A stretch of 64,000 nucleotides of DNA. Source: Maribacter sp. BPC-D8. Its GTDB lineage: Bacteria; Bacteroidota; Bacteroidia; Flavobacteriales; Flavobacteriaceae. Made by a program: the position numbers and the translations under genes. Below, piece after piece: positions 28,701 to 36,933 of the stretch (position 1 is the stretch's first letter; each line of letters opens with the position of its first letter). The stretch spans positions 1,426,001 to 1,490,000 of the forward strand of contig NZ_CP128187.1 of the NCBI RefSeq assembly GCF_035207705.1, written 5' to 3'. The notes under the pieces are model-generated. The model was not told the origin of the DNA and made no database searches. It saw only the letters and a list, made by a program, of their open reading frames with translations.

Positions 28701-28886
28701 AAAGTTAATTACAAAGAAGACCATAATAACTTCGAACCACCAGGCATTATAAATCCAGATTCGTGCGGTTTCTGTGCTATACCAACTTTCAATAAAAGTA
28801 CCGAATGCCATTGCAGTGGCAAAAACGATAAATAGGATGGACATTAAACGTGTAGAGAAAAATATTTTTTTGAACATTTCCGTCAT
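25707..28886 (-). CDS. Fused ResB-CcsA cytochrome c biogenesis protein (system II)
   Basis: This 1059-residue membrane protein joins a ResB-like half (N-terminal membrane segments and a large periplasmic domain, about 1-450) and a CcsA half with about eight membrane segments. The latter contains the haem-handling WWD-type motif GRYWGWDPKETW at about 958 and conserved His residues. It exports haem and attaches it to CxxCH cytochromes, such as the cytochrome and peroxidase encoded elsewhere in this window. The middle part carries a second signal-like stretch (about 475-495). I chose the ATG at 28886; the frame opens upstream only with a TTG that overlaps a -7 box. Confidence 0.92.
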   Translation of the reverse strand: MTEMFKKIFFSTRLMSILFIVFATAMAFGTFIESWYSTETARIWIYNAWWFEVIMVFFVINFFGNISRYRLLRLEKWPVLTLHLSWVLIIIGAFVTRYISFEGMMPIREGKTENVFYSDKTYLTVYVDGEIEGEARRKVLEDDLIVTPEAIKSNLPWKADFNGDDFEVSYVEFIKGAKQGLLPDSNGTKFLKIVEAGDGERHDHYLEDGKVASIHNVLFALNNNTDGAINIMTTDSVYQVHSPFDGNYMRMADQFQGVLVKDSLQPLVLRSLYNTAGMQFVIPDSVTQGSYGIVEIPDAEKTKIDQDAIVFDVTANGETKQIKLLGSKGPSNFSEKVNVGGLNFSIRYGSKVYDLPFGIKLNDFIAEKYPGTEKGYSSYMSRVTIEDERPFDYDIFMNHVLDHKGYRFFQSGFDPDEKGTTLSVNHDFWGTWITYIGYFLLYIGLMGIMFFGKTRFKDLANSLDELKIKKKKMFGVIAVLMAFSFSSFAQDQHTPEEGHQQAPSKTQIDSLLDASMVSKEHADKFGKLVIQDEGGRMKPINTFSSELLRKLSLKDTYLEYNSDQILLSMMMNPAVWYNTEFIALDKKSQNDSIRNVIGIPSGQEYVKATDFFDEKGQYKLEPFLREATATANPNKFQQDFKDANIRLSLLNQALGQDIVKIFPLLDDENNKWISAVEYRGGQYEIRDSLYSNFVKNAMPYYLMTLGKAQQSGDYTAADKLLAAFHQNQLNHGSEVLPSQQKVDTEVIYNKLNIFNRLYKYYAVVGLLMFFTLVFQIFKDRSIWRIAVYFFKGTIMMLFIWHTAGLVLRWYISGHAPWSNAYESILYVAWATMGIGWALGRKSDMTFAASAFVTSMLLWIAHQSWIDPSIANLQPVLDSYWLMIHVAVIVGSYGPLTVGMILGLVSLILMILTTKKNKKRMAINIKELTIINELALTTGLVMLTIGNFLGGQWANESWGRYWGWDPKETWALVSIMIYAFVIHTRLVPGLRGKWTFNFMSVVAFGSIMMTYFGVNFYLVGLHSYASGAQVITPTFIYYLVAGVLVLGGISYWRYKVNYSK

Positions 28887-28913
28887 GGAAGATAGGAGTT
28901 GATTTTCAAGATG

Positions 28914-28921
28914 CAAAAATA
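28914..28921 (-). promoter_or_regulatory. Probable -7 box of the ResB-CcsA gene
   Basis: On the minus strand TATTTTTG matches TAnnTTTG, 27 bases upstream of the chosen ATG. It overlaps the alternative TTG start, which argues against that start. Confidence 0.5.
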
Positions 28922-29012
28922 AGGCCTTTTCATCATTTACGGATGGCTTTTGCCGCTTTTAAACTTCAACAAAACTGTTAATTTTAATACAACAAGGCTT
29001 CTATAAACTTTG

Positions 29013-29020
29013 TACTTTTG
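29013..29020 (+). promoter_or_regulatory. -7 box just upstream of the DUF2520 gene
   Basis: TACTTTTG matches TAnnTTTG and ends four bases before the ATG at 29025. Transcription would begin at or next to the start codon, which suggests a leaderless message. It also excludes the upstream in-frame TTG at 29010 as the start. Confidence 0.5.
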
Positions 29021-29024
29021 CTAC

Positions 29025-29789
29025 ATGATATCAGTCGTTATAGTTGGTACAGGAAATGTAGCTCAAAATCTTTATCAAGCATTTGAAAAATCAGATGATG
29101 TAAACATTAAGCAAGTAATTGGTAGAAACCCAGAACATCTGGCTTTTGTAAAGAACAACATTGCTGTTTCTACCACCTTTAATAATATTGCGACTGCAGA
29201 TGTTTACATACTTGCAATATCAGACGACGCTATTAAATTAGTTGGCGATAATTTTAAAGATATTGATGGAGTGTTAGTACATACTTCTGGCGCGACTTCT
29301 CTAGAAGCATTAAAATCTGCAAAAAGACCAGGTATTTTTTACCCTTTACAGACTTTTACAAAAGGTAAAATTATTGCATTTGATGAAATTCCTATTTGTG
29401 TAGAAGCAAGAAATGAGAATGACCTTAATTTAATAAAACAGCTTGGTAAAACACTAAGTAATACAGTAGTTGAAATAGATTCTGAACAACGAAAAACCCT
29501 TCATGTAGCAGCAGTATTTGTAAATAATTTCACGAATTACATGTACACGATCGGTTCTGAAATTTGCGAAGAACATAAAATTGATTTCAAGTTATTACAA
29601 CCTTTAATCAAAGAAACTGCTGCGAAGTTAGATACGTTAACACCATTGCAAGCCCAAACGGGACCTGCAAAACGTGGAGACCAACAAACATTACACAATC
29701 ATTTACAAATCATAAAAGACAAACACCAACGGGAACTTTACACCCTATTAAGCAACGCAATTAAAGAAAAGCATGGAAAAGAGTTATAA
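29025..29789 (+). CDS. Rossmann-like / DUF2520 family protein
   Basis: This 254-residue protein starts with a dinucleotide-binding fold (VVIVGTGNVAQNL, about 3-15). The DUF2520 C-terminal helical domain follows (about 125-250), with the blocks LHVAAVFVNNFTNYM and GPAKRGDQQT. The architecture resembles ketopantoate reductase and pyrroline-5-carboxylate reductase, but no reaction is established for the family. It is the first gene of a co-directional run, and its end overlaps the next gene by 17 bases. Confidence 0.88.
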   Translation: MISVVIVGTGNVAQNLYQAFEKSDDVNIKQVIGRNPEHLAFVKNNIAVSTTFNNIATADVYILAISDDAIKLVGDNFKDIDGVLVHTSGATSLEALKSAKRPGIFYPLQTFTKGKIIAFDEIPICVEARNENDLNLIKQLGKTLSNTVVEIDSEQRKTLHVAAVFVNNFTNYMYTIGSEICEEHKIDFKLLQPLIKETAAKLDTLTPLQAQTGPAKRGDQQTLHNHLQIIKDKHQRELYTLLSNAIKEKHGKEL

Positions 29790-30300
29790 GGAATATTTAA
29801 ATGACATTACCACATTTATTTTTGATGTTGATGGTGTATTTACAGATGGCAGTCTATTAGTTACTAGTGAAGGAGAATTGCTACGTACAATGAATGTGAA
29901 AGACGGTTATGCCTTAAAAGTAGCTTTAAAAAAAGGTTATAATGTTTGTATTATTACCGGAGGAACAAATGAAGGTGTTCGTACCAGATTAAGTGCTCTC
30001 GGTGTAACAGATATTTATATGGGAGCTCATTATAAGATGGATGCTTTAGAAGAGTACATGGACCTCTACCATATTGATGCAGAGAATGTTTTATTCATGG
30101 GTGATGACATACCAGATATTCCACCAATGCAAGCAGTTGCAATAGCTGCTTGCCCACAAAATGCTGTTGCAGAAGTAAAAAGTATAAGTCAATACATTTC
30201 GCACATAAACGGTGGTCATGGTTGTGTACGTGATGTGATCGAGCAAGTTTTAAAAGTGCGAGGAGATTGGACAAGCCATTTTAGTGCTGCAAACGATTAG
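29773..30300 (+). CDS. KdsC-like HAD phosphatase (KDO-8-phosphate phosphatase family)
   Basis: This 175-residue HAD-superfamily enzyme of the small C0 type has the nucleophile Asp18 and Asp20 in FDVDGVFTDG, a Thr in IITGG, the Lys region and GDDIPD. This is the pattern of 3-deoxy-D-manno-octulosonate-8-phosphate phosphatase, needed for lipopolysaccharide KDO. It overlaps the DUF2520 gene by 17 bases and precedes the Maf gene by 3 bases, so translational coupling is likely. Confidence 0.88.
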   Translation: MEKSYKEYLNDITTFIFDVDGVFTDGSLLVTSEGELLRTMNVKDGYALKVALKKGYNVCIITGGTNEGVRTRLSALGVTDIYMGAHYKMDALEEYMDLYHIDAENVLFMGDDIPDIPPMQAVAIAACPQNAVAEVKSISQYISHINGGHGCVRDVIEQVLKVRGDWTSHFSAAND

Positions 30301-30303
30301 TTT

Positions 30304-30891
30304 ATGTTGAAGAATAAATTAAAGGAATATCATTTAATTCTGGCATCTGGCTCACCAAGAAGACATCAGTTCTTTAAGGATATGGAACTTGATTTTGAAG
30401 TCCGTATTAAATCTGTAGATGAAGTCTATCCTGTTGAATTAAAAGGAGCTGAAATATCAGATTACCTAGCTAAATTGAAGGCAGAAATATTTAAACCAGA
30501 TTTACAGCCAAAAGATATTTTAATAACCTCAGACACTGTTGTTTGGCATAATAACGAATCTTTAGCCAAAGCAGAAGATAGTATAGAAGCTGAATCAATG
30601 CTTAAAAAACTATCTGGTGACTGGCATCAGGTAATTTCTTCTGTATGTTTTACGACTACTGAACGACAGATAGTTCAGCATTCAATAACTGAAGTGAAGT
30701 TCAAGAATTTATCAGAAAATGAAATTCAACATTATATAAATGAATATCAACCTTACGATAAAGCAGGTGCATATGGTATTCAAGAATGGATAGGACTCAT
30801 AGGTATTGAAGAGATAAAAGGTTCATATACTAACGTAGTTGGTCTACCAACACAGCTAGTTTATGAAACCTTATTACAATTGGTAACATAG
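30304..30891 (+). CDS. Maf-family nucleotide pyrophosphatase
   Basis: This 195-residue protein has the Maf signature ILASGSPRRHQFF (about 10-22), the conserved SDTVVW with the catalytic Asp, and YDKAGAYGIQEW near the C-terminus. Maf proteins hydrolyse non-canonical or modified nucleoside triphosphates such as dTTP/UTP and their derivatives, and so keep them out of nucleic acids. The gene follows the KdsC-like gene by three bases and precedes a lipoprotein gene by 14 bases. Confidence 0.92.
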   Translation: MLKNKLKEYHLILASGSPRRHQFFKDMELDFEVRIKSVDEVYPVELKGAEISDYLAKLKAEIFKPDLQPKDILITSDTVVWHNNESLAKAEDSIEAESMLKKLSGDWHQVISSVCFTTTERQIVQHSITEVKFKNLSENEIQHYINEYQPYDKAGAYGIQEWIGLIGIEEIKGSYTNVVGLPTQLVYETLLQLVT

Positions 30892-30905
30892 AATAATTTT
30901 AAATT

Positions 30906-31862
30906 ATGACAGGCATGAAACTATTAAAACTAAACAAGGCAGTTTACAGCATTTTCGGGTTAGTAATACTCCTATCTAGCTGCAAAGAAAAACCTGAAAG
31001 TAATAGTGACACTCTAGCCATGTCAACCACTGAAATAAAAACAGAAGCTCCTAAAAAAGAACTTTCTCAAGAATTTAAAGACTATTGGTATAACGGTACT
31101 GCAGAAATAACTTCTTACAATTTAGAGCAAGCTAGATATGGCGAGATGAGAGCAGGTAGTGCTGTATTGATTTATGTAACTGAACCATTTTTACCAGGTG
31201 CTCAAGTGAAGGCAGATAATAGCAACAAAAGCAACATTCCTGTTTTAAAATTGAATACCACCAAAAACTACATTACGGGTATTTACCCCTACTCTATTAT
31301 GACGAGTAGCTTCTATCCTGTATATGATAATCAACATGCGCTTAAAGTATCGTTTTCTGCACAAGAATGGTGTGGTCATGTATACGCACAATTAAACAAT
31401 AAAGATGATTTCGAAATTATGAGTCATTCTTATTTTGAATCTGAAGGTGATCAAAATTACCAAATAAAGAAAGCTGTATTAGAAAATGAAATCTGGAATA
31501 AAATCAGAGTAAATCCAGAAAATCTACCTATCGGTGAAATAAACATGATTCCGTCATTAGAGTTTATCAGAACAACTCATGAAGAATTCAAGGCTTACAA
31601 GGCAATCACTTCTTTAACTGAAAAAGATGGAATGAATACTTATGAGATTAACTATCCGCAGTTAGAACGTACTTTAAAAATAATGTTTGAAAACAAATTT
31701 CCATATGTAATAGAAAGCTGGACAGACACCTTTCATGATGGGTTTGGCGACAACAAAAAAGTTTTAACTTCAAAAGCTACAAGAATTAACAGGATTACAA
31801 CACCCTATTGGCAGCAGAAATCGAATAAGGATTTATCTTTGCGCGATAGTTTAGGGTTATAG
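30906..31862 (+). CDS. Lipoprotein of unknown function downstream of maf
   Basis: This 318-residue protein has a lipobox (LLSSC, about residue 26) followed by a Ser/Thr/Lys-rich linker. The globular part contains QEWCGHVYAQL and IESWTDTF. Homologues are often labelled as septum formation inhibitor Maf, but it has none of the Maf motifs and the label probably comes from its neighbour. It lies in the same run as DUF2520, KdsC-like and Maf genes and is followed by the MscS gene after three bases. Function unknown; likely outer membrane or periplasmic. Confidence 0.82.
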   Translation: MTGMKLLKLNKAVYSIFGLVILLSSCKEKPESNSDTLAMSTTEIKTEAPKKELSQEFKDYWYNGTAEITSYNLEQARYGEMRAGSAVLIYVTEPFLPGAQVKADNSNKSNIPVLKLNTTKNYITGIYPYSIMTSSFYPVYDNQHALKVSFSAQEWCGHVYAQLNNKDDFEIMSHSYFESEGDQNYQIKKAVLENEIWNKIRVNPENLPIGEINMIPSLEFIRTTHEEFKAYKAITSLTEKDGMNTYEINYPQLERTLKIMFENKFPYVIESWTDTFHDGFGDNKKVLTSKATRINRITTPYWQQKSNKDLSLRDSLGL

Positions 31863-31865
31863 CAT

Positions 31866-32444
31866 ATGAAAGAGTTTATTAATGAGCATTACAATGAGTT
31901 AATATATAGTCTCATTGTTTTAATTGTTATTCTTGTTTTAAAAGTTTTATTTGCCACGGCGATAAGAAAGGTAAGTAAGATAAGTGATTACAATCCTGTA
32001 CGTACCAATCTAATACTAAAGTTTACAAACATTGCGCTAACTATTATCGCAGTGGTAGTTTTAACCCTGGTATGGAGTGTAAACTACAGAGATTTAGGCG
32101 TTATGTTATCATCGGTTTTTGCTGTAATCGGCGTAGCATTATTTGCGCAGTGGTCTATACTAAGTAATATCACTGCAGGTGTCATCATCTTCTTTTCATT
32201 CCCCTTTAAAATTGGGAATACTATTCGTATTTTAGATAAAGAATTGCTTGACCCGAACAATACCGATTTAGACAAATTCGTAATTGAAGATATTAGAGCA
32301 TTCCATTTACATTTAAGAAGAAGCAACGGTGAAATTTTAACCTACCCAAATAACCTTGTACTTCAAAAAGGGGTTATACTAATCTCTACCTACCAACAAG
32401 GCGAATTTTTAAATACAGAAGAAGAGGAAGAACAAATTGTTTGA
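31866..32444 (+). CDS. Small MscS-type mechanosensitive channel protein
   Basis: This 192-residue protein has three N-terminal membrane segments (about 12-34, 55-76, 82-105). The MscS pore-lining and beta-domain block (QWSILSNITAGVIIFF, then PFKIGNTIRI) comes next, and the protein ends in a Glu-rich tail. It lacks the large C-terminal cytoplasmic cage of E. coli MscS, as is usual for short MscS-like proteins. A role in releasing solutes on osmotic downshock is inferred from the family. Confidence 0.87.
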   Translation: MKEFINEHYNELIYSLIVLIVILVLKVLFATAIRKVSKISDYNPVRTNLILKFTNIALTIIAVVVLTLVWSVNYRDLGVMLSSVFAVIGVALFAQWSILSNITAGVIIFFSFPFKIGNTIRILDKELLDPNNTDLDKFVIEDIRAFHLHLRRSNGEILTYPNNLVLQKGVILISTYQQGEFLNTEEEEEQIV

Positions 32445-32526
32445 TTCTGTTAAAGAAGTCGTTAAAAAAAGTGAGCTTAGGTACTTATCTTATTATATTT
32501 GGAATTACTACCAAAACCAACTTGAA

Positions 32527-35058
32527 ATGCGATATTTATTAGGGCTAATAACCTGCAGTATCTTTGTACTCGGCTCCCTGAAAGCCCAAACCCCTAAGAA
32601 TAGTTCTGCAACCGACATTTACCACTCCATTGAAAAGCTTAATTTTTTAGGTACCGCACTTTATATAGCGGCGCACCCAGATGATGAAAACACCCGTTTA
32701 ATATCATATTTATCTAACGATGTTAAAGCAAGAACAGGGTATTTATCGCTTACCAGAGGTGATGGAGGTCAGAATTTAATTGGTCCAGAATTACGTGAAC
32801 TTTTAGGTGTGCTTCGAACACAGGAATTACTTGCTGCAAGAAGAGTTGATGGTGGCGAACAGTTCTTTAGTCGTGCTAATGATTTTGGTTACTCAAAACA
32901 ACCAAGTGAAACCTTAGAAATTTGGAATAAAGAAGCTATTCTTGGCGATGTGGTTAGAACCATACGCAAGTTTAAACCAGATGTTATCATTAATAGATTT
33001 GATCACAGAACTCCCGGTACTACACATGGTCATCATACCTCTTCGGCAATGTTAAGCTTCGAGGCATTTGATCTAGCAAATGATTCAAATGCTTACCCAG
33101 AGCAATTGGCATCGACAAATACTTGGCAACCAAAACGATTATTTTTTAATACATCGTGGTGGTTCTACGGTAGCGAAGAAAAATTTAAAGAGGCAGATAA
33201 ATCTAACATGTTACATATGGATGTAGGTACCTACTACCCTATGTTAGGCATGTCTAACAACGAAATAGCTTCATTAGCTAGCAGTCAGCACTTATGCCAA
33301 GGTTTTGGAAGACTAAGCTCTAGAGGCACAGAAGATGAATATGTTGAATTATTAAAAGGAGATTTACCAAAAGACAAGTCAAACCTTTTTGATGGTATCG
33401 ATACTAGTTGGTCTAGAATTGAAGGAGGAAAAGCAATCGGTGCAATTCTTTACGATGTACAAGATAATTTCAATTTCAAAAATCCTACATCACATTTACC
33501 AAAATTACTTGAAGCATATCAGTTATTACAAAATGTATCTGACGAACATTGGAAAAGCTTAAAAACAGCAGAATTAACCACTATTATTTCAGCTATTACC
33601 GGATTGCATTTAGAGGCTTTTACAAAAACAGGATATACAAATCCTAGTCAAAACGTCGATGTTCAAATTCAAGCATTAAATAGAAGTGATATAAATATTG
33701 AATTAAAATCGATATTTCTAAATGATCAGAATAGCAACATTGATACTACTGTTTTAAACAACAATGAATTGTTTGAAAAGAAAATTGCATTAAACATTCC
33801 AGCTTCCACAGATTTCACTAGTCCGTATTGGCTAATGGAAAAAGGAACTTTAGGAACATACACCGTAAAGAATACCGACTTAATTGGCAAACCAGAAACA
33901 CCACGGGCATTTAATGCTACTTTTAATTTGAACATCAACGGTGTTTCAATTCCTATTACTAAACCTGTCGTTTATAAATATGCAAAACCCGATAAAGGAG
34001 AAATTTATCAGCCTTTTGAAGTAGTACCAGAGGCAACAGCAAGCTTTACAGATAAGGTATTGATATTTGCCGATGCATCGCAAAAAAGAATTCCTGTTAC
34101 TATTAAAGCACATAAAGACAGTATTTCAGGTACAGTTGAATTAAAGTATGGAACAGGGTGGCAAGTAGATAAAAAATCGCAACCGTTCTCAATCATCAAA
34201 AAAGGCGATGAGCAAACCGTATATTTTACATTGAGTCCGCCAGCTACAGAAAATGAAAGTAGCATCTCCCCTATTGTAAAACTGAACGGTAAAGAAATTA
34301 CCAAAGAAATGGTAACTATTGCTTATGATCATGTACCCACGCAAACTATATTACTTCCTTCAGAAACCAAAGTAGTTCGATTAAACATTCAAAAGGCAGG
34401 AGAAAATATAGGTTATATTATGGGTGCCGGTGATGAAGTACCTACGAGTTTAGAACAAATTGGATATAATGTTCAATTAATTGACCCTGCAACTATTACA
34501 AAAGAATCATTAAAAAAATATGATGCCGTTGTATTAGGTATTAGAGCCTATAACGTAGTAGATGAACTGAAATTTAAACAACGATTTATTCTAGATTATG
34601 CCAAAAATGGTGGTACAGTAATTGTGCAATACAACACAGCAAGTAGATGGGGTTCTCAATTCGAAAATATAGCACCTTACGACATAGAAATTTCAAGAGA
34701 CCGAGTAACGAATGAGAATTCTGATGTAAAAATAATAGCAAAAGATAATTCACTCGTACATTTTCCGAATGAAATTAGCGAGAGTGATTTTGATGGTTGG
34801 GTTCAAGAACGAGGATTATACTTTCCTAATAAATGGAGTGCAGAATTTACACCTGTTTTAGAAATGCATGACGAAGGCGAAGAATCAACAAAAGGTAGCC
34901 TTTTAATTGCCCCGTATGGAAAGGGAAACTATATTTATACCGGACTGAGCTTTTTTAGAGAATTACCGGTAGGTGTTCCTGGAGCTTACAAATTATTTTC
35001 TAATATGCTTTCTGTTGGAAAAGATAAAGTTGAAACAAAAGCCAAAATCAAAGGATGA
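32527..35058 (+). CDS. Secreted PIG-L family deacetylase
   Basis: This 843-residue protein has a signal peptide (about 2-20), then a PIG-L/LmbE zinc deacetylase domain (about 35-300) with AAHPDDEN (about 48), TRGDGGQN and THGHHTSSAM (about 165). Beta-rich regions follow, with a ThuA/glutamine-amidotransferase-like end (about 600-830, with AVVLGIRAYN). PIG-L enzymes remove N-acetyl groups from amino sugars. The ATG at 32527 was chosen over an in-frame TTG overlapping the MscS gene because it starts the signal peptide. It is linked by ATGA overlap to a 37-residue membrane peptide gene and then to a symporter and galactokinase, so a role in sugar or amino-sugar use is likely. Confidence 0.9.
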   Translation: MRYLLGLITCSIFVLGSLKAQTPKNSSATDIYHSIEKLNFLGTALYIAAHPDDENTRLISYLSNDVKARTGYLSLTRGDGGQNLIGPELRELLGVLRTQELLAARRVDGGEQFFSRANDFGYSKQPSETLEIWNKEAILGDVVRTIRKFKPDVIINRFDHRTPGTTHGHHTSSAMLSFEAFDLANDSNAYPEQLASTNTWQPKRLFFNTSWWFYGSEEKFKEADKSNMLHMDVGTYYPMLGMSNNEIASLASSQHLCQGFGRLSSRGTEDEYVELLKGDLPKDKSNLFDGIDTSWSRIEGGKAIGAILYDVQDNFNFKNPTSHLPKLLEAYQLLQNVSDEHWKSLKTAELTTIISAITGLHLEAFTKTGYTNPSQNVDVQIQALNRSDINIELKSIFLNDQNSNIDTTVLNNNELFEKKIALNIPASTDFTSPYWLMEKGTLGTYTVKNTDLIGKPETPRAFNATFNLNINGVSIPITKPVVYKYAKPDKGEIYQPFEVVPEATASFTDKVLIFADASQKRIPVTIKAHKDSISGTVELKYGTGWQVDKKSQPFSIIKKGDEQTVYFTLSPPATENESSISPIVKLNGKEITKEMVTIAYDHVPTQTILLPSETKVVRLNIQKAGENIGYIMGAGDEVPTSLEQIGYNVQLIDPATITKESLKKYDAVVLGIRAYNVVDELKFKQRFILDYAKNGGTVIVQYNTASRWGSQFENIAPYDIEISRDRVTNENSDVKIIAKDNSLVHFPNEISESDFDGWVQERGLYFPNKWSAEFTPVLEMHDEGEESTKGSLLIAPYGKGNYIYTGLSFFRELPVGVPGAYKLFSNMLSVGKDKVETKAKIKG

Positions 35059-35168
35059 GCAACGAACGTGACGAAAATAAAACTTGGAAAAAAGAGTACA
35101 CCATTGTGTTGGTGCTCAATCTTATATATGTTCTTATTTTCTATTACGTAATGACTTCATTCAATTAA
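35055..35168 (+). CDS. 37-residue single-pass membrane peptide
   Basis: A short gene starts with an ATG that overlaps the stop of the PIG-L gene (ATGA) and stops one base before the ATG of the symporter. The peptide has a charged N-terminus (SNERDENKTWKKEY) and one hydrophobic helix of about 20 residues ending in YYVMTSFN. The tight coupling on both sides strongly suggests it is translated. A natural guess is a small subunit or stabiliser of the downstream sodium:solute symporter, by analogy with small membrane partners of other transporters. Its function is otherwise unknown. Confidence 0.78.
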   Translation: MSNERDENKTWKKEYTIVLVLNLIYVLIFYYVMTSFN

Positions 35169-35169
35169 T

Positions 35170-36906
35170 ATGGAAGGATTAGATTGGATTATTCTTATCG
35201 GCACACTTCTCTTTATCGTAATATACGGAGTTTGGAAAACCAAAGGAAGTAAGAACGTAGATGACTACGTTCGTGGCGGTAATGATTCTAAATGGTGGAC
35301 AATAGGTTTATCAGTAATGGCGACTCAAGCCAGTGCTATAACCTTTTTATCTACTCCGGGTCAAGCATTTCATGATGGTATGGGTTTTGTTCAGTTCTAT
35401 TTCGGACTGCCCTTTGCAATGATTATCATCTGTATGGTATTTGTTCCGCTATACCATAAAATGAAGGTATACACTGCCTATGAATTTTTAGAAGGACGGT
35501 TTGATCTTAAAACCCGTTCATTAGCCGCAGTACTGTTCTTAATTCAAAGAGGTCTAGCTGCAGGTATTACTATTTTTGCTCCTTCTATCATTTTATCTGC
35601 CGTACTTGGTTGGGATTTACGCACACTGAACGTTATTCTTGGTACTCTTGTAATTATATATACAGTATCTGGTGGAACAAAAGCTGTTAGTGTAACTCAA
35701 AAACAACAGATGTTCATTATCATGACGGGTATGTTCATCACCTTCTTTTTTATATTAGGATACTTACCTTCTGACATTACCTTTAGTAAAGCCATGAAAA
35801 TTGCCGGCGCCAGCAATAAATTAGAAATATTAAATTTTGATTTAGATACCTCTAGTAGATACACATTTTGGAGTGGTATAACAGGCGGGCTTTTCTTATT
35901 TCTAGCTTATTTCGGTACAGATCAAAGTCAGGTACAACGGTATTTATCTGGTAAATCTGTAAGAGAAAGTCAACTAGGTCTTATTTTCAATGCTGTTCTT
36001 AAAATACCTATGCAGTTCTTTATTCTTTTGGTAGGTGTAATGGTATTTGTCTTTTATCAATACAATCCTTCGCCATTAAATTTTAATCCGTCTGCGACAC
36101 AGGCAGTAATGGAGTCAAGTTATGCCGAAGATTACAGGCTACTTCAAGAAGGGCAAGTAGCGTTAGAAGCTGAAAAAAGAATTGCTCAAAATAAGTTTTC
36201 AGCAGCATTAGAAATAAAAGAATTTTCAGCAGTTGAAGAAGCTAAAAAGCAAATTATACGTATTAATCAAAAAGATAGCACCAATCGAATAGCTGCCAAA
36301 TCTTTAATTAGTCAGGCAAATGATGCAGTTGAAACCAACGATAAAGATTATGTCTTTATACACTTTATACTTAATAATTTACCCACAGGTTTAGTTGGGT
36401 TGCTATTAGCTGTAATTTTATCTGCAGCAATGTCATCAACAGCATCAGAGTTAAATGCACTAGGTACTATTACCGCATTAGACTTATATAAGCGCAATAG
36501 AGCAACCGAAAATCTTTCAGAAGAGCATTATGTAAAAGCTTCTAAATTCTTTACTTTAATTTGGGGTATTGTCGCCATATTAATTGCCTGCGTAGCAAAC
36601 TTATTTGATAATTTAATTCAATTAGTAAATATCATTGGTAGTATATTTTACGGAAATGTTTTAGGTATATTCTTAATCGCATTTTTCTTTAAGTTTATAA
36701 AAGGGAATGCTGTATTCTTTGCAGCAGTGGTAACACAGGTAATTATTTGTATTATTTACTACTACTTGATACATATTTACCCATCAGGACAAGAAAAATT
36801 AGGATATCTATGGCTTAACTTTTTTGGTGCCGCTATAGTCATATTAATATCGTTTATATTTGAAGCCTTTGATCGAATGCTTAAAAAGCCTTTGACCACA
36901 AGCTAA
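35170..36906 (+). CDS. Sodium:solute symporter (SSS/SLC5 family)
   Basis: This 578-residue transporter has about 13-14 membrane segments. Family features include GGNDSKWWTIGLSVMAT near the N-terminus, the TVSGGTKAVSVTQKQQ loop and the AAMSSTASELNALGT block. A hydrophilic insert of about 75 residues (about 314-391), rich in Ala, Glu and Lys, separates two membrane segments. Its place between a PIG-L deacetylase and galactokinase suggests sodium-driven uptake of galactose or a related sugar. The 37-residue peptide gene ends one base before its ATG. Confidence 0.92.
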   Translation: MEGLDWIILIGTLLFIVIYGVWKTKGSKNVDDYVRGGNDSKWWTIGLSVMATQASAITFLSTPGQAFHDGMGFVQFYFGLPFAMIIICMVFVPLYHKMKVYTAYEFLEGRFDLKTRSLAAVLFLIQRGLAAGITIFAPSIILSAVLGWDLRTLNVILGTLVIIYTVSGGTKAVSVTQKQQMFIIMTGMFITFFFILGYLPSDITFSKAMKIAGASNKLEILNFDLDTSSRYTFWSGITGGLFLFLAYFGTDQSQVQRYLSGKSVRESQLGLIFNAVLKIPMQFFILLVGVMVFVFYQYNPSPLNFNPSATQAVMESSYAEDYRLLQEGQVALEAEKRIAQNKFSAALEIKEFSAVEEAKKQIIRINQKDSTNRIAAKSLISQANDAVETNDKDYVFIHFILNNLPTGLVGLLLAVILSAAMSSTASELNALGTITALDLYKRNRATENLSEEHYVKASKFFTLIWGIVAILIACVANLFDNLIQLVNIIGSIFYGNVLGIFLIAFFFKFIKGNAVFFAAVVTQVIICIIYYYLIHIYPSGQEKLGYLWLNFFGAAIVILISFIFEAFDRMLKKPLTTS

Positions 36907-36933
36907 AAATTAAAGTATTTCAGAAAAATTTTA

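Noticed and set aside
30906-31862. Annotation as septum formation inhibitor Maf
   Set aside because: The protein is a lipoprotein with no Maf motifs; the true Maf gene is the one just upstream at 30304.
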